From contig JACTVC010000017.1 of assembly GCA_018417955.1 (NCBI GenBank), positions 124,001-188,000 of the forward strand: a DNA stretch of 64,000 nt, read 5' to 3'. Numbering within the stretch: the stretch's first letter is position 1; the number at the start of each line of letters is the position of its first letter. This DNA is from Laccaria trichodermophora (lineage: Eukaryota; Basidiomycota; Agaricomycetes; Agaricales; Hydnangiaceae). Made by a program: the position numbers and the translations under genes. Shown here one piece after another: positions 1-14,191 of this stretch. The notes below the pieces were generated by a model. That model was not told the origin of the DNA. It saw only the letters and a program-made list of their open reading frames with translations, and searched no databases.

Positions 1-1186
1 ACCAAACTTAGAAATTGGGAGTAAATATACCAGGACGAAAGGGATTTTAGCGTATTCCACAGTTTTGAGAGCATATGTTTATACATATGTAGCCCTACAT
101 ATTCGTCGCTGTCTCAAGTGTATCGAAGTCTGTCTAGGAGAGACTAACGATATATCACCTGATACTGTTTGGCTTGTTTGTTGGCTTCTTCTTCTCCCGC
201 ACGAAGCGCCTGGCAAGCGCCTTAACAACTTTTCCTCCGTCTCGGGGCGCCCTACTGTGACACATTGACTCTTGCGCTCACGGCGTACTTGGATCCACAG
301 CACTTCAAGTGTGCGGCAGTGCGCACTTGCACCTGGTGACCCTCACATATCGGGTCAACGATCATCGAAATGGAATGGAGTTACGAGTACCATAGGGCGT
401 GGAGTGGAATGGAGTGGATTCAGATCTCCGTCTTTAGCAGTATGATTACTCACTCGCGCTGATCTCGATTGCGTCCTCTTCAGAAACACACTCCCGCTTT
501 TGAAGAGATCATCCATGATAAGAAATGTCATTCAGTCGAATAACGCTATTAGTTGTACTATATACATAGTACTCAGATATACTCGGGGTCATAACGCAGA
601 AACAAACACGAGTAAGTAGATAATGATAAGTGGACTCCAAAGCATTACGATCAACGAAGGAACGAAAGCGGAACAAAGTAAACCGGCTTGTACTCGACAA
701 GGCCGATAAATGTGATAATGGAAAAGCAAGTGGCATGGCTGGCCGACTGGGGCCTGGAGGCTCGTACTCGTGACAAGCTGAATCGTGCTATGTATGATAA
801 TTGTGAGGGTGTGGGTGCCAATGACGATGTCGATGATAATGATGTGATAGATGCTGATTAGATGCGTGGATATATATGCTGGGGTGCACCGATTGACGGT
901 GCGGGTATGGTTGTGTGGGCGTGGTGATGCAAACGTGGGTGGTGGTGCGTGAACATGAGTGGTGATGGGTGGTGATTGAGCGTGAGTGTTGGTGCCATGA
1001 GCGTGAATTAGTGAAACGAGATAGTTGGTGATGCGTGAAAAGGGTTGGTTCATGAATGGTGCGTGGTTCTCCGCGTTGCATGTGTGCGGATGGTGTCGTG
1101 ACGGTGTAAGCAGCCTGACGGCTCATCCATAATACACCCTAAATTTGGCAATGAGTACTATTTCCCCGAGAAATCTAATAAAGAAC
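1..1186. other. intergenic, low-complexity GT-rich DNA
   Basis: I see no supportable gene here. Between about 790 and 1050 the plus strand is GT/GA-rich, with repeated GGTG and GATGAT runs. The open frames there are therefore rich in His and Thr and look like composition artefacts. A short imperfect repeat of the type GGAATGGAGT lies near 370-415. Confidence 0.5.
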
Positions 1187-2084
1187 TCACCCCCTGGACG
1201 TCGTCGAAATTGGCTTAAAGTCCATTCTCCCACTCTCGACGAAGTGCGCAAGGACACTGGCCCAATCCTCCCTTGTATCCCAAGTGATCTTCGCAGGTGG
1301 GTCAACCTCGACGGGCATGACCTGGGAGACACCGCCGCATTGGATGATGACGACGAGAGTACCGATTCCCCCGCTATGTCTGCATCGCTCCTCGCGTCGC
1401 TGGATGTCGGCAATGACGAGTGGGTCACGGATGTACGTCCTCGGTACGATGTGAGTCGAGGCTATTGAAAAGCTAATTGACTCCGCGTTAGCATGATGAG
1501 AAAGTGAATTCAAAGACGGAAACGTACCGACGATGGGACTCGACGTGGTTATGGTAATTCAAGTCGATGAGCAACGCGTTCTGCCTAACATTGGCCGGAA
1601 TGCGTTTGAGTTGCAGAGCCTGGAAGCCAGCCCAGCCCAACAAAGACGTATGCGCAGAGGTGAACTTGCGGAGGTTCTTCGCGAGGTGCTCGTCTGCAGC
1701 TGGGGAGGATCCGGCGGTGAGGGCCACCTTGGAAACCTGTGACGCCGTGTGCTGGCAAATGGCTTTGTGGCCGGGCCAGTGTTCACGTTGGCAGTCTTGT
1801 GACTAGAGAGACGTAATCAGAGGTGGTGGTTTCCATAGTGTTGGCGGTACTCACGCAATATTGGGTCGTCATCTGGGAGGAAATCACGTTCATGTTAGAA
1901 GTTGCGAGGGAAGGATGTGAGAGGGACATACGCATCCACCGCACAAACGGAACTTGAGAGATGGCGTTTCGGGTGTGTGGCATTGGTCGCAGATACGGTA
2001 GCCGCGCTGGCGTTGCTGTGCATGGACAGGGGGAGTGTGATAGTTCGCGGCGGCAGGCTGAGTGTATGTAGCCATTGTCTGCAT
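1187..2084 (-). CDS. MYND-type zinc-finger protein
   Basis: Four exons: 1932-2084, 1855-1872, 1528-1802 and 1187-1472. All boundaries are GT-AG and phases agree, giving about 243 residues. The start is the ATG that opens the first in-frame exon. The MYND finger is split over three exons: CDQC and FRLCGGC end exon 1, the six-residue exon 2 is MTTQYC, and exon 3 begins SQDCQREHWPGHKAIC. That is the full C-x2-C, C-x2-C, C-x3-C, H-x3-C set of zinc ligands. A C-terminal half of about 170 residues follows with no motif I recognise. Fungal MYND proteins use the finger for protein-protein contacts, often in transcription control, so a regulatory role is inferred. The 18-nt exon is easily missed by gene finders. 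Confidence 0.85.
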
Positions 2085-5000
2085 CTAGATGTCGTGTGTA
2101 GGGACAATGGAGAGCCGAGTCAATACCTGGAACGATACTGAGTCAATATCCCACCCTCCATTGTTCTTCGTTGTTATATAGCCATGACAATCGTATAACT
2201 GTAGAGATAAATCGATCGCGATCTGCAAGATCGCATCGATCGGAATCTACGGGTTTCGTGAAAAGAGTTGTTGAAGAAACAAAAGTCTACTTAGCGCTGG
2301 CGACGAAGTTCTTTTGTTTTGGTGGGACAAAGGGTGGAGGCGTTCTTTGTTGTTGCCATCGTTGTTGTTGTGTGTCCCTCCGCACACAACCGGACGCACA
2401 ACAAGGCACACACGCTGCTCCAAGACAACAATAATACGGTGAGGGTATGACGCACCGAAGCTACGCTTATTTTTTTTGACACGGGGAGACAAAAGAAAAG
2501 AACAAAAGGGCGGGAACTTGAAAGGAGATGCAGGGTCGGACTGCCTTTTTGGGATCATTGTTCAAGCAGGACAATTAAGATGCGTCCCGAAACCGAAGAT
2601 ACCTGTTATTGTTATATCGGAGAAAAGGTTAACAAAAGAATGAATTGGACGGTTTGTATAGCAGATTCGTATGGATCATGGCTGCTAAATTTAGGGAGTC
2701 AAAGGTGCTTTGGATTTCTGGGCTCCTCTCCCTGTTGTCGACTGCAATTCCAAGCGTACATCAGAAAACCTGCCAGCTTTGTATTTGTGTCTTTGACAAT
2801 GATATCTTCGTAACTTCATACTTCAAAGTTTTAGAGATAAAACCGAGTAGTGCCTGGAGAAATCCCGCGATCCGTCTTTCCTTTATTCCGTCGCCCCTGA
2901 TGCATTGATGCGTCACCCGCAAACAATTTCATAATCAAATTTTCACCTGCTCCCTTTCGTGGTCCACAGCTACCTGCTCCCTCTATCAAAGGCTCACTCA
3001 ACTCTCGACTTTCTTTCGAGAGTGAAAGAGAAAATAGACCCTGTACGCATGAACTACAAGTTGAATCAGGGCTGCAGGCCACGATGCATCAGTATTCAAT
3101 TGAAAGGCCGGTCCCGATCCTTATCTCAACTTGCATACGTCCTTTGTTGCGCTATCTACCTGTATGTTGACTCTGCGTTTTGTAGAACTCATCAGCATTT
3201 GGGGTGTTTACCGACTCAGATAAGAATACTTTGACGCAAACGTACATATATCCCGCGAACCTCCTCGTGTAGGAAATGACAAATGAAAGGTGGACCCACA
3301 CTGCTCTCTATCCGGAGAAAGTGTGCCTTGGCCTTTGTCTTTTTTATATATATACTTCTCATTCTTTTTCAAAACCATCTAGCTCCCACACATTCATTTT
3401 TGCCTCGAGGTCGGAGGCCCAGTGTAATTTAGTTTTACCTCTCGAGGAATGAGCTATCGCTCCAGATATTGATTGATATGTGGATATAAACACGACTTTA
3501 CCTGCCTACGCCCAGCTACCATTGGACTTCAAGGTCCTTGTTGAACGAGCTTGGGATTAACCTTCAATTCACAAAGAACCTCGTGGCTCCCTCTCCTTCG
3601 GTTCTAAAATTTTGCACGGATCTCGATTGCGATCGCATCATCACCCTTCCTTTTTTTCTTTGTGCTTGAATTGCTTGTTCACCTTCCGCTCTTACAAGCG
3701 CCTTTATGCTCACTACAACCGTTGCCGTGAGTTTTACCTTTGTCTCCTATAGGACCTTTTCGCATCACATGCTTTCAGGCATCACGCCTCACGCCTCATG
3801 CTGAGTACCCACACCAGGCGCCGACGACCAGAACTTTTCAATTACACGATCCAAGGCTCTGTGCAGTTGCATTCCTTCGAGTCGAAAAGGAAGGCAGGTA
3901 TGTACGTGATTGTCGAGACGCTGACATGACGTCGATGAGCTTGGTAATGTCCATGCGGGCTGTTTGAGCTGGTTGCAACTGGGACAATGTCGTGGACGGG
4001 TTGCAGGATTCTAAAGAGCAAACTCAAGATCCACGTCCAGACATTTCTGGGATCTGCGAGTTTTGTTGCCAAGATTCGCAGAATACCTACTTGATAGTCT
4101 CTCCAGAGCGTCACAGTGGACCATCGGAAAACACGCTGGAGCGATTGACGAGAGGATAGGAGTTGAGCAGGGTCCAGCTCTTGATAAATAGCGTCGAGAA
4201 CGAATAGTTGGTACGAATCCCTGCGTTTTATTGCGTTTGACAAGCGTTTCCCTGTGGCTGCGCCTACGTTTCACGCACCGCAATGTAGCAGTACGGGCTT
4301 TGCAATTTCTGAGCTTCATCAATCTCCTTTTATGATGGAGATACGTCACCTGGAACATTACCGCCGTCCAACAAGTAAGTACATGACGGAAATACTAGGG
4401 CCGTCGAAGATTCGCTAAGCCCTTGGCAGGATATGAAGTTGACACAGTGGTTGGAGTTAGTGCCGGAGCGACGAATAGTGGATCCTTGATGCTGTGGATG
4501 TCGGGAAGGTATAGATAGTAGTGTCGTAGCCTGGTAGATCGCATGGTTTCGATTCGTCCGAAACTCGAAGTGCGAGCACACCAAATTGTTGGGATATTTC
4601 TTTCCTGTGGCCAACAATGCGGAGGCTGTCGAAATTTATTCAGAACGGAGACATTGTCGAAAGGCTAAAGTCAAGGAAAGTCTTACACGTAGGCGAACGC
4701 TGGGCGCATCAAAGTGAGGCAGTCAAGGCGGGGAAGGGAGGTACAGAGAGATAGCTCCTTTAAAAGGGGACAAGACCATCAGAAGTTGATGGATGCTGGA
4801 GGGAGGAATAAATCGTGCATACCGTAGCGTTAAACATCAACACCTCGCAGCGCTGAAAAAAAAAGGGTGACAACTCGCCTAGATGATGTGAGTACCAAAT
4901 TCGCGAAGTGGCAAGCTGGGCGCTTCAACTTGAATCTGCGATGGTTGTTGGTGTTGTCCACGAATATAGCAAGGCACTTCCAGAAAGGCGGGACGACGAG

Positions 5001-7379
5001 CGTGGGGCAGACCTTGAACGTAGGAAGGACTGGAGCTGTAACATACTGGAGATTGACTAGAGATAAACATTGCTCGTTTACATCCGAAAATTGGTGTTCA
5101 GTACTCAGTCTTTGGGGCAAAAAATCGGCAATTAGGACTGAAGACGATGGAGCGAGCAAGTCAAGAGGGTCCGTAGAGAAAGTTGGAGCAAATTCTACTC
5201 ACAGGTTACCGTTCGCGAGATATCAAACTTGTGTAAAACTGAGAAGGTGGATGTCACGTGCCCTGTTCAAGTCCGGACATTTCTGTCGGCAAACCCATAC
5301 ACACTTGCATACACAATTACATTCCCATCACCACCCGATGTACAATCGCGTGGATGCATCCGAGGTCCTCAAGTCGCTCTAGCAGCGCTTCGTTGGATGC
5401 CCAGTCTTCCTCCACCAACAACGACGACAAGTCAAGATGGTTCCCGCATCTAGGCCATTGTATGCGCGTACACGTCTATCAAGGTCAACAAGCACAAGAA
5501 GGAGTGGGTATATCGTCGATTGCAGCAACAGTCTGAGGGAGGATAACCACCGAGACTTGAGTCTACTGGCTCAGCAGGTGCCAGGTTTTAGAAGTATCAA
5601 ACGCCGGAGGAGGGAAGATGGCTTTGCCTGAGGTGCTGGAGGAGGAGCGAGAGCAGGAGGTAAGTCCCGTTTTTGCCATTTTCTAGGTCTTCGATTCTTA
5701 GACGTTCCTCGCTGGGGTCTCGTTTCGCGTGTTCTCTATGGACTTTGGAACCTCTTCTCCCCTACTCCCCCTATGGGGTTGTTCGAGGTGTTTCCCCTTT
5801 TAATTCATTCATTGTTATATTTTCCCCATTCTCCTCCAAAACCCGGCTTGGGCTAATGAAACCTCATATTCAGGCGTAGGAATCAAATGAAACACGTCGA
5901 GAAGCAAGGAACCCTTGAGGCGCAAAAGCCAATGGCAGACATGCACCTGCGTCAGCAACAGCAGCCTTCACGAGAGGGGTGGGGGTATATGTCGCAGCTC
6001 CCGAGAGTCGAATCGATCGATAGATAGGACGGATACAGTTCCTATGGCGCAGTGGGGAAGTTTTTCGCCCCCCCCGCAATTGCAGTCGCAATCGCAGGAT
6101 AGGAAATGCCAGCTGGGAGAAGCACAACGTCAAGGGCGAAGAGGACGATGCCGACAAACATAGGATGGGCTTGATATCGAGTTTGTTGCTTCTTTCCATT
6201 TCTCCTCTCCCTTCGTCGTGCCATGCTCGTTTTCATCATCACATGGTCCTTGCTATCCGAGATACCCCGCGTTTTATCATTCAAGCACCTTCCCCGAATT
6301 TCTCCCTACATTCCATCCAAGCAATACAGCTATATCATTCCCCTTTATTTGCTTCTTGAACCAAGCACCCATTCCTCCTCTTTTTCTATATGTCATGTTA
6401 CAATGGCCGAAGCCCGAACACACCACTGACCACCGAGAGCAACGATGCTATCTTTTGCTTCTGCTGCAAGGAAAATCGTGTGTTCCTAACCCTCTCTTCC
6501 TTGATCTGCTTGTACTGATCATTTTTCAAATTGGGCCTTTGACGGGTTATGGAAATCCATCCTCATATCAAGTCTCGTCCCTATGGGAAAACGGTGAGCT
6601 GTCTCGTTTTCCTTCTCTACTCAGTTCTGATACCTATGTATAGTGTATCGTCGGCTTTAAATCAGAGAGGAATAGTTCAACCAATATAATCTCGCACGCA
6701 TTTACTAAGTCGTTCGTTATCACGTTCGCTATCCAAGCTTCGCGTCCGCGCTTCTACATCCAACATCACCGTCGTTATCGTCGACTCCGACTTTACCGAA
6801 AGCCGCAATGCCATGATGATTGGCAAAAACATTGCTGAGGGCGGCATTGGGGTTAACTTACATACCCTTCACCCATTTTTTCCTGAAGATTGACGCTCGT
6901 TTTATTTTGTAGCCCTGAATCCCATTCGCTCGTGAAGAAATTTGGCATTGGATGGCAATGAAGATAGGACTCGTGAAGAAGACGACACGATCTGGGCGAA
7001 GGATTTTCGTCTCCCGAGTTGTTTCGGAAGAATCACTTGTATTTTCATTGCAGCTGTTCCTTCGCCTCTTTCCATCTTGTAACGTGTATTTTTTACGCAG
7101 CTTCTAACCCTTTTTGTAGGGATCGAGATTCGATTTTTAGCAAACTCAGTCTGCCTTCATCAGCCTGCTCTCCTTATAGAGAGGAAATTTCTTCTAGAAT
7201 GACTTGATTATTGTTCATCGAATTGGAGGTCCCTTTGCTGTACATCAAATTGAAGCGTTTGGGCTGTTTTCAATCTACACATACATGTTACAGTCTGCTT
7301 TTAGGTTCTATTGATACAAAAATTTATTCCCTGTACGACAAAAAACCCGAAAGATCTAGAGAAAACGAAGTAAAAAATG
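2085..7379. other. no resolved gene; possible minus-strand exons at 3.8-5.2 kb
   Basis: No complete gene can be built. On the minus strand, frames at 4030-4243 (around RDSYQLFVLDAIYQEL), near 4500-4600 (around QQFGVLALRVSD) and at 4830-5159 have protein-like composition, and GT-AG sites occur between them. I could not join them in phase or recognise a family. On the plus strand, 5.6-7.2 kb holds pyrimidine-rich DNA with short frames, including a hydrophobic minus-strand stretch near 6050-6170. These may be remains of a gene or untranslated regions. Confidence 0.3.
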
Positions 7380-9937
7380 TTAAAGGTTATAGACTCGAGG
7401 CAGTGTGCAGAAGGCGGCGAAGTTGTTCTGAGCGATAAACGCTACCCCAAGGGGAGCCAGGATATCGAAACCCAGTTTCCTGGAGCCAAGGCAAACTTTG
7501 AGAACCTCACAGTGGTTGCGCTCCGTGACAGCAGTCTGGATAGCTATGCCTCCCAGTGGCTGGTGTGGATCTGGCGAGGAGTATCGAAGGACAAAGCTAG
7601 GAGCGTCATCAACAAATTGCCACTCTTCATCAACCGCCCGAAGATAAGTGGTGTTTCCAGAGTCTTGCAGTGAAAAATTAAGATACGGCGAAATTTGATA
7701 AGTCCCCGTCATGCATGGGACGGGAACCATGGACGAGTTGCCTGCCGTTGCGCATTGCGCTGAGATGGAGTTGCTTTTTCCGGGGGAGGCGATTGATACG
7801 GATTGGATGTCTGGCCAGAGGTCGGCTGGAATGACCCCTTGCGATACTGCGCCGGCGAATGAGAGCGTTTGGATTGTTGCGTTTGGGTCGTTTGCCATAA
7901 CGTAGTCAAAATAATGGATTTTGACGGTTGAGTCTTGGGTCTCCGACGGGGGGTAATAGAACGACATGAGAGGTCGTCGAGAAGAACCAGTGAGTGATGG
8001 TGAATTGATGATGGCTTCTCCGGCGAAGGAATCACAGAGGTGCGTCCATTGGTACTATAGTTTGTGTATCGTCAGCAAGGGTATTTTCATAAAGGCATTT
8101 GGTCTTACCTGCTGGGCAAGGGGCAAGCCAGCGAATGGGGAAAATAATGGGCCAGCGCACATGATGAAGGCAATTGGAAGGACGATTATGAGATGCAAGG
8201 TCCTCTTCAAATACTTGATAGATTTTTTATATAACTTGTCAATTAGGGACGCTGCCAGTGTCTTGCGGGTCTTCCACCATCTTACGTGCTCAAAGTAACT
8301 GGTCCACACCAGAATGTTGATGACGCACACCATGTATCCATTGACATACACTGATTGACAATGTCAGGGCGTGTTCTAGAGCGATGAGCGCAATGAACAT
8401 ACGAGATATGGAAAATGGTTTCCAGAATTTGTGGTGGGCGGTCACTGCATTCCGGGGATTTGGTTTTGACCCTCCTACCACGTCTGTAGGGGAGGAGCAT
8501 CAGAGTTTGTCATTCGTAGTTCGGACGAGACAGATACACACATCCCAAAATCCAGGCGGCTTGAAGTCCCGAAACGGAGAGCCACACAATGACGACTAGT
8601 TGACATCTCAGCTTTGACACACACACAGTTTGGTGCTCGACTTACCACCTAACCATTGGAGGGGTGACCAAGAATTCGAAGCGCGCTGTGTTTCCAAAAG
8701 ATCTTGTTCCCGGGAATTCGGTCGCCCAGTCAGCAGAAATCTGACACCAATACAAAAATCCTGGGGCATGCCCTTGAAGTATTCGACTATGTCGCTCGAT
8801 CGCTTGACGAGCAATTCGCCGACGGCAAGGAAGGGCGGTATTATAGAGAAGATCGAAGTCACCTAGAATTGCAATATCGTTAAATGCAGATAGTTATCAT
8901 CGGACCATTATTACCTGGCCGTAATTGAACTGATAACCATCGAATGTTAGCCCCCTGGCTATCCCAAGACACCAACTCCAGTGAAAACAAAAAACAGCAA
9001 GGAAAATCATCCACGGGTGAGCCTCCGCAATAACGAACCTGGCGATCTCATGTTATCCTGTCGAGCCTGTTAAAATCAAATGACCTACCAACACGCCGTT
9101 GGTACATGCCAGACCGTTAGAAAAATTCGCTTCCACGTTGGTTGTGATTTATTTTGCCAAGTTTGGTATTTTTGAAATATGTCGCATCTATGGCGAACTA
9201 GATAGATTCCGTATATCCAGAGGCCTAAGAGCGACACCGTTCCCAATCCTCCTCTTTGCACGATGTCGTCTATCAAATCACGTTTACCCATTACATCAAG
9301 GACGCCGATGAAGTTGGATGCGAGTTGGAACTCGGTCCACAGAAATAGTGTCATTCCCCGGCAAAGTGGACTATCGCTGAAGGCCTTTGTGTAGAAAGAT
9401 GTCATGAGACTTACAAAGAGCCAGAGGAAGGGTAGGATCAGGCCGAGGTACCGCACAACGGCCTTAGACGACATAAGTTTTTCAAAAAGAGTATTCGGGC
9501 CGAAAAAAAGGTCTCGGAACGAAGAATAGACGAGGTAGACGGTTATGGGAGAAGCAGTAACGGCGACCGCGTAATGGGCATCGAATAAGGAAAGGTTCCC
9601 GCTCCCAATGCTCGACGCCGTGGCAATCAAAATGGGATAAACTTGAGACAACAGCATAAAGACTGAGGTCTTCAAGTCATGTTTTGACCAGCGTAGGAGG
9701 ATCGCTATTATCTCGAGATGTGGCATACGTTTGAAAAGTTTCTGAAAGATCACATACGAAGTAGAATATTAATGGCGATATCTGCGTTTATACGGATGTC
9801 AGAGAAGTGAATGATTTTTCGAAGAGATAGAACATACTGGACACTCCTACTGCAATTCCTCCTACGTCTGGATTAATGGGGCCAGTACGGATCGTCTGAG
9901 TTGTGAGACAACGATTTGGAAGATTGACGGAATTCAT
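7380..9937 (-). CDS. uncharacterised polytopic membrane protein
   Basis: Nine exons: 9838-9937, 9758-9781, 9089-9662, 8915-9038, 8646-8862, 8542-8595, 8403-8483, 8109-8350 and 7380-8054. Together they make 2091 nt, an uninterrupted 696-codon frame. I chose the ATG at 9937 because it is followed by a short hydrophilic leader and the motif NPDVGGIAVGVS; an in-frame ATG at 10006 is possible. Many hydrophobic helices follow, for example VYPILIATASSIG, YLGLILPFLWLFVSLM, WMIFLAVFCFHW, VVIVWLSVSGLQAAWILG and TLHLIIVLPIAFIM. After the last clear helix there is a soluble tail of about 220 residues with Asn-linked glycosylation sequons (NSS, NFS, NTT), so it probably faces outside. The layout fits the large set of agaricomycete membrane proteins with no known function; I would not call it a transporter. 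Exons 24 and 54 nt long make automatic models unreliable here. Confidence 0.8.
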
Positions 9938-12900
9938 GACTGAGAGGATGAGAGGATATTTGTGTTTATATAGGCGAATGAGGCAGGTATTTGGGGGTTT
10001 TCTCAATATGATCTTGTGCGGTTATTTCCATATTCGCTGTTGTACTGATTGAATGTCGCGTTCTCATGATCTATGTCAGAAGTACGGGTAGGAAGAACTA
10101 TATACTTGGTTTCCAGGTACCCGCGCAACATTGACATCTGTGTGTCCTTTCTGCGGATTCTGTCGTAATTGTCTTTGAAGTTGCACAACAGTTCCAATGT
10201 GCACTGCCCTGTGGGAATGTTTGATTTTAGGGCACGCACGCAGGGCGACTTGAGTCGTGGTCAATTTGTTATCATTCGACACCTAACGTTAGCTGCTTTG
10301 AAAAAATAATTGAAGGAATAGAACAATCGTACTCTTGAACATCGCTCACGCTAGAATGGGAGATGGATCATCAGCACAGAATGACGCCCAGGTGTCAACC
10401 TCATGACTAACAAGCCAAGACGCCGTTTTCGGTGAAGTACAGCCTTAGGGAGTAGAAGGTGCAGCTGCCAGCAAAGGTGCAGGTTCGACGAGTCAAACGA
10501 GGTTTGGCGAAAGACTTGGGCACTTGCCACTGAGACTTGAGGCCTTGAGGCAGCGCAAACGACTCAATCAGGTAAAGTGGAGGCGGTGGCAGTGGGAAAC
10601 ATCGTCAACACGGGAAGGGTATAGAAAAGAACATTTCACCCCATCTCTGTACCAGACGATTCGGATCAACTTTTGCTGTTTGTCAAATTGTCGTGAGGCA
10701 AATAAGGTCGATCAATCGGTAAGTATTTCGGACTTTACCGCGACCACCAGTGTAATGTCGGTGGATCTATCCCATGCAAGCCCCAGCCTGGCGCGCCTCA
10801 AGGCCTTAAGCATCATGAGCCTGAGTCTCAACGGCGGCCGACCAAAGCCATTGCTTACAGCTTTGAGCCGTGCCTGCCAGTGGCACTTTCATCAAACTTT
10901 CATCATCCCAAAGATTGGAGTCTTTATTACTTACTAAGTACATCAGGCGCCAATGCGTTGCCAGCGCAGCGCACACACTGGTCAGGGCGCCTATGGACGC
11001 TGGGTTCAAGCATCGCCCCAAGCTATAATTGCTCTCATCAAATTCAACACGTACGTACTCTGTTCCAAGAAAAACCCTCAAGTATCGTGACCTTGTAAAG
11101 GTATTATTAGTACAGGGCTGAGCATGCGATTTAGGAATAGCTATCTCAGCGTATGATTTCTCAAAATAATTGCTGCCAGAGTGCCATTTTCCGGGTTATT
11201 GGGAAAGCAATTTTCGTGTGTAAGCGAGATTGTCATGCGGAAGTACGTAGACAGGGCTATGTACTACGCAATAGTGCCGATAATATTAACGTAGTTCCTG
11301 GGCGCTTGAGCCTTAGACATGGACCGAAGAGCCAAAGAACGGAGTGAGCTTGGATTCAGACGAATTTACAATTAGCGCTTGATTAGCGCCCGTGTCAAGG
11401 TCCGTCGGAGCTTGAATTTGTTTGATCCACGGTTTGACTTTTAATCCAACTTCAATCTGTTGTTCGAGCCCGCCCCTTACCAAGAAGCTTGCCTATGTAG
11501 CCTAACCAGCTCAGAACAGGTTCGTGCGCCAACTGTCTGTCCGTGCACTTCACTGACAAGATACCTGTCTTGCCCAGCGGAACTCTCTCGCCAAGTCGAG
11601 CAACATGTGACGCGCACCAGAACGGTACTGCCACTGAAATTTGCTTCTTTCGTTTGCCCAGTAGATGTCGCTTGCATGGCATGTTCGCGCTTCGCGATCG
11701 ATAAGGGCGTCGAGTGTCATGTTACCCCGACCTCGCTTTCAAGTGTAGTTGATACGGTCATACCCCCTCTCTGTTGGACTTAGGGGGCATGACGGATATG
11801 GTATCCCTGCTGTCGTTAGTGCTTCAACATCTAACTTCTCCACATAGATATGGCATCGCCCTCCTACTACCGACAACCATGCCTTTCTCCAATCTCACCT
11901 CCCGATTTTCCGTGATGTTCAACTCTCATATTATACACATTGTACCCCATAAAGCCCTTGTATCCCGCAGGCAATCTTTGTTGGGCTTCACATCCATCCC
12001 CGCCCTGGGATGCCACGCCCTCTGAGTCGTTGTCGATCTCATATCCTTTTGGACGATGGATTTTCGCGTTCTTCGTCATAACTGCCGCTCTTCGGCTCGT
12101 GAGCTCATCAAATCCGACGTTTCGACTTCGTCAGCCAACATACTGCTCAAATCCTGGGCTCATTGCCGCCCATCCTTGTTTGTTGACTAGGAGGACCAAC
12201 CATTTCTACCTACACTGAACTCGGGCTGGAATCACATCACTACCTGCTTGTATGGTCAGACACAGACAGTGACTCAGGAATTTTGGAGTGATAACGAGGA
12301 AGGACCGGTCGCACAAGCATGGGCTAGGGAAGTTTAAGACTAGAGGTGGAACGAGTAACTCGCAAAGTGCATCCTCCTACCCACATGTTTCAGAACCATT
12401 CTATCGTGGCTGATGCGCGACTTACAGGTCATCCGAGCGCTCTGACTTTCGGAGAAGGCTGATCGTTGCCAACGCGACCTCTGGTTGCTTCCGCACAAGT
12501 AGTTTCTGTGAAACTGAAACTGGCAGACTTCTCATCGTCACGAAATTAGCCGACACCAAAGAGCTCTGGACAAATTTCCCCGCAACTGTCTCCAGACAGC
12601 CTAAATACATACGCAGGATCATGTGTGGTGACTGAGGGCCAATCGCATGTTGCTGGTGCTCGAATTTTTTGTCTCCGAGAACCGAGCTGGCAAGTCCTTG
12701 CAACCTCAGGTCTTCCCTCCATGCGTAGACGGCCCTTGTCTCCTCGCTCTATTGGACGCCTGGGGCATGACGGTGTTCATGGTTAGCATTGTCGGGGCTA
12801 TCACGGTGTTTGGGTGAGCATTAACAGCGTCAGCCGTGTCAATGACCGACTATGTCCATGATTAGATCCGCTCGTCGTTACTCCAAATTAGTATCGGGGA

Positions 12901-14130
12901 TGGTAGCATCGATGTTCTACGCACTGCTTTGGCTTCACCTCCCTCGCTCTAGGTGGGTTTTTAATCGTTTGCGAAGCCTCTACTGGTCACCTACTCTGAT
13001 GATCAGGACCCTCGCATCCCCCGTCTCCTATCGATGTAAACGAGTAATCGCCGTAAGAACCTTTTGTGTTGTTCAATTCAAGTGTTTAATTAAGGATACT
13101 TTGCTGCGCGCCATCCCATCTGGATTCATTATCTTATTGCATTGCTGCGAGTACAGCGTCGTCAGAACGGAGTTACCAAGATTGGCATGACTCCGAAACT
13201 TTTTCTTCTCGTGCTCTCTGGAACTGTCGAGCTCATACGACGCCAGGTGGTCGTTCTGGCAGGTTGCGTGTAAGCCACATTGTGCGCAGTAGCTGAGTGG
13301 CAACTCTCCCCATGAATAGATGACGTGTTCTCCACTTTGCATCTTACATAGTGCTGTGAACCATTCCTGTGCGCCGATGTCATCACGCGACAACAGCCGA
13401 ACGACGCTACTTAATATTTCTTAAAGGTCTCCGAGCGCCTGAACAACACCCATCCACGCTTCTGCACCATCCTCTTTGATATGGCCTACATCTCATGCTC
13501 AACAAGCACAGTTGTCGAGTCTGAATGTCCATTGTGGCAGCTTAGAGAACAACACAACGAACGCTCTTTCAACCGGACCGATACTCGTGTGGTCCATTCC
13601 CATAACGACTTTTCGATCAGCGACCACAGCGATCGTACGTTAAATTTGCTTTGTTGAATATTGGCTACACGGAACTCAAAGGAACAGATCTCTTCAGTCA
13701 AATTACATCTCTCACTACTTATCCTACCAGTACAAAAACGCGCACGGTCCCCTGATTACCCTGAGCGTTAAGCGCCGTGGGTTTATATCCTATCGACCAT
13801 CGATTAGAGAATAGACTATTTCAAGGATTGATTCACGATTCTTCAACTTCACGATTCACAGGAATATTTCAGGGTCTCACTGAAATCGGAACCTCGCGTC
13901 GCGATATGTCTAACAAACTTTGCTCATCACACCCCCAGAACGTGCCGTTTTCTCTGTATGTCACAGAGATTGGGCATGTGTATGGGAATGAGGTGGGTCG
14001 TGTCATCCACGACACCGTTCGGGCGATGCAATGTATAAGAAGTCCAAACGATTGATACCCCAGAAACTAACCAGCACCATTACTCGCTGCTCCGTCGGCT
14101 CCTCACCACATCAGCAAGTTAACAATTTAC

Positions 14131-14191
14131 TTTCCGGCTTTTAGCTGCTTTTTAGCTTGCGACCAGCTGAAAAGTGTAAAAGCCGGAAAGC
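14131..14191. repeat. hairpin inverted repeat, 14-bp arms
   Basis: Positions 14131-14144 (CTTTCCGGCTTTTA) and 14178-14191 are perfect reverse complements. The inner part pairs partly as well (AGCTGCTTTTTAGCT against AGCTGAAAAG). It is probably a fold-back or MITE remnant. Confidence 0.7.

Noticed and set aside
589..1053. 154-codon minus-strand frame rich in His and Thr
   Set aside because: It follows the GT-rich composition of this stretch and overlaps other frames of the same type; no start context, splice sites or motifs.
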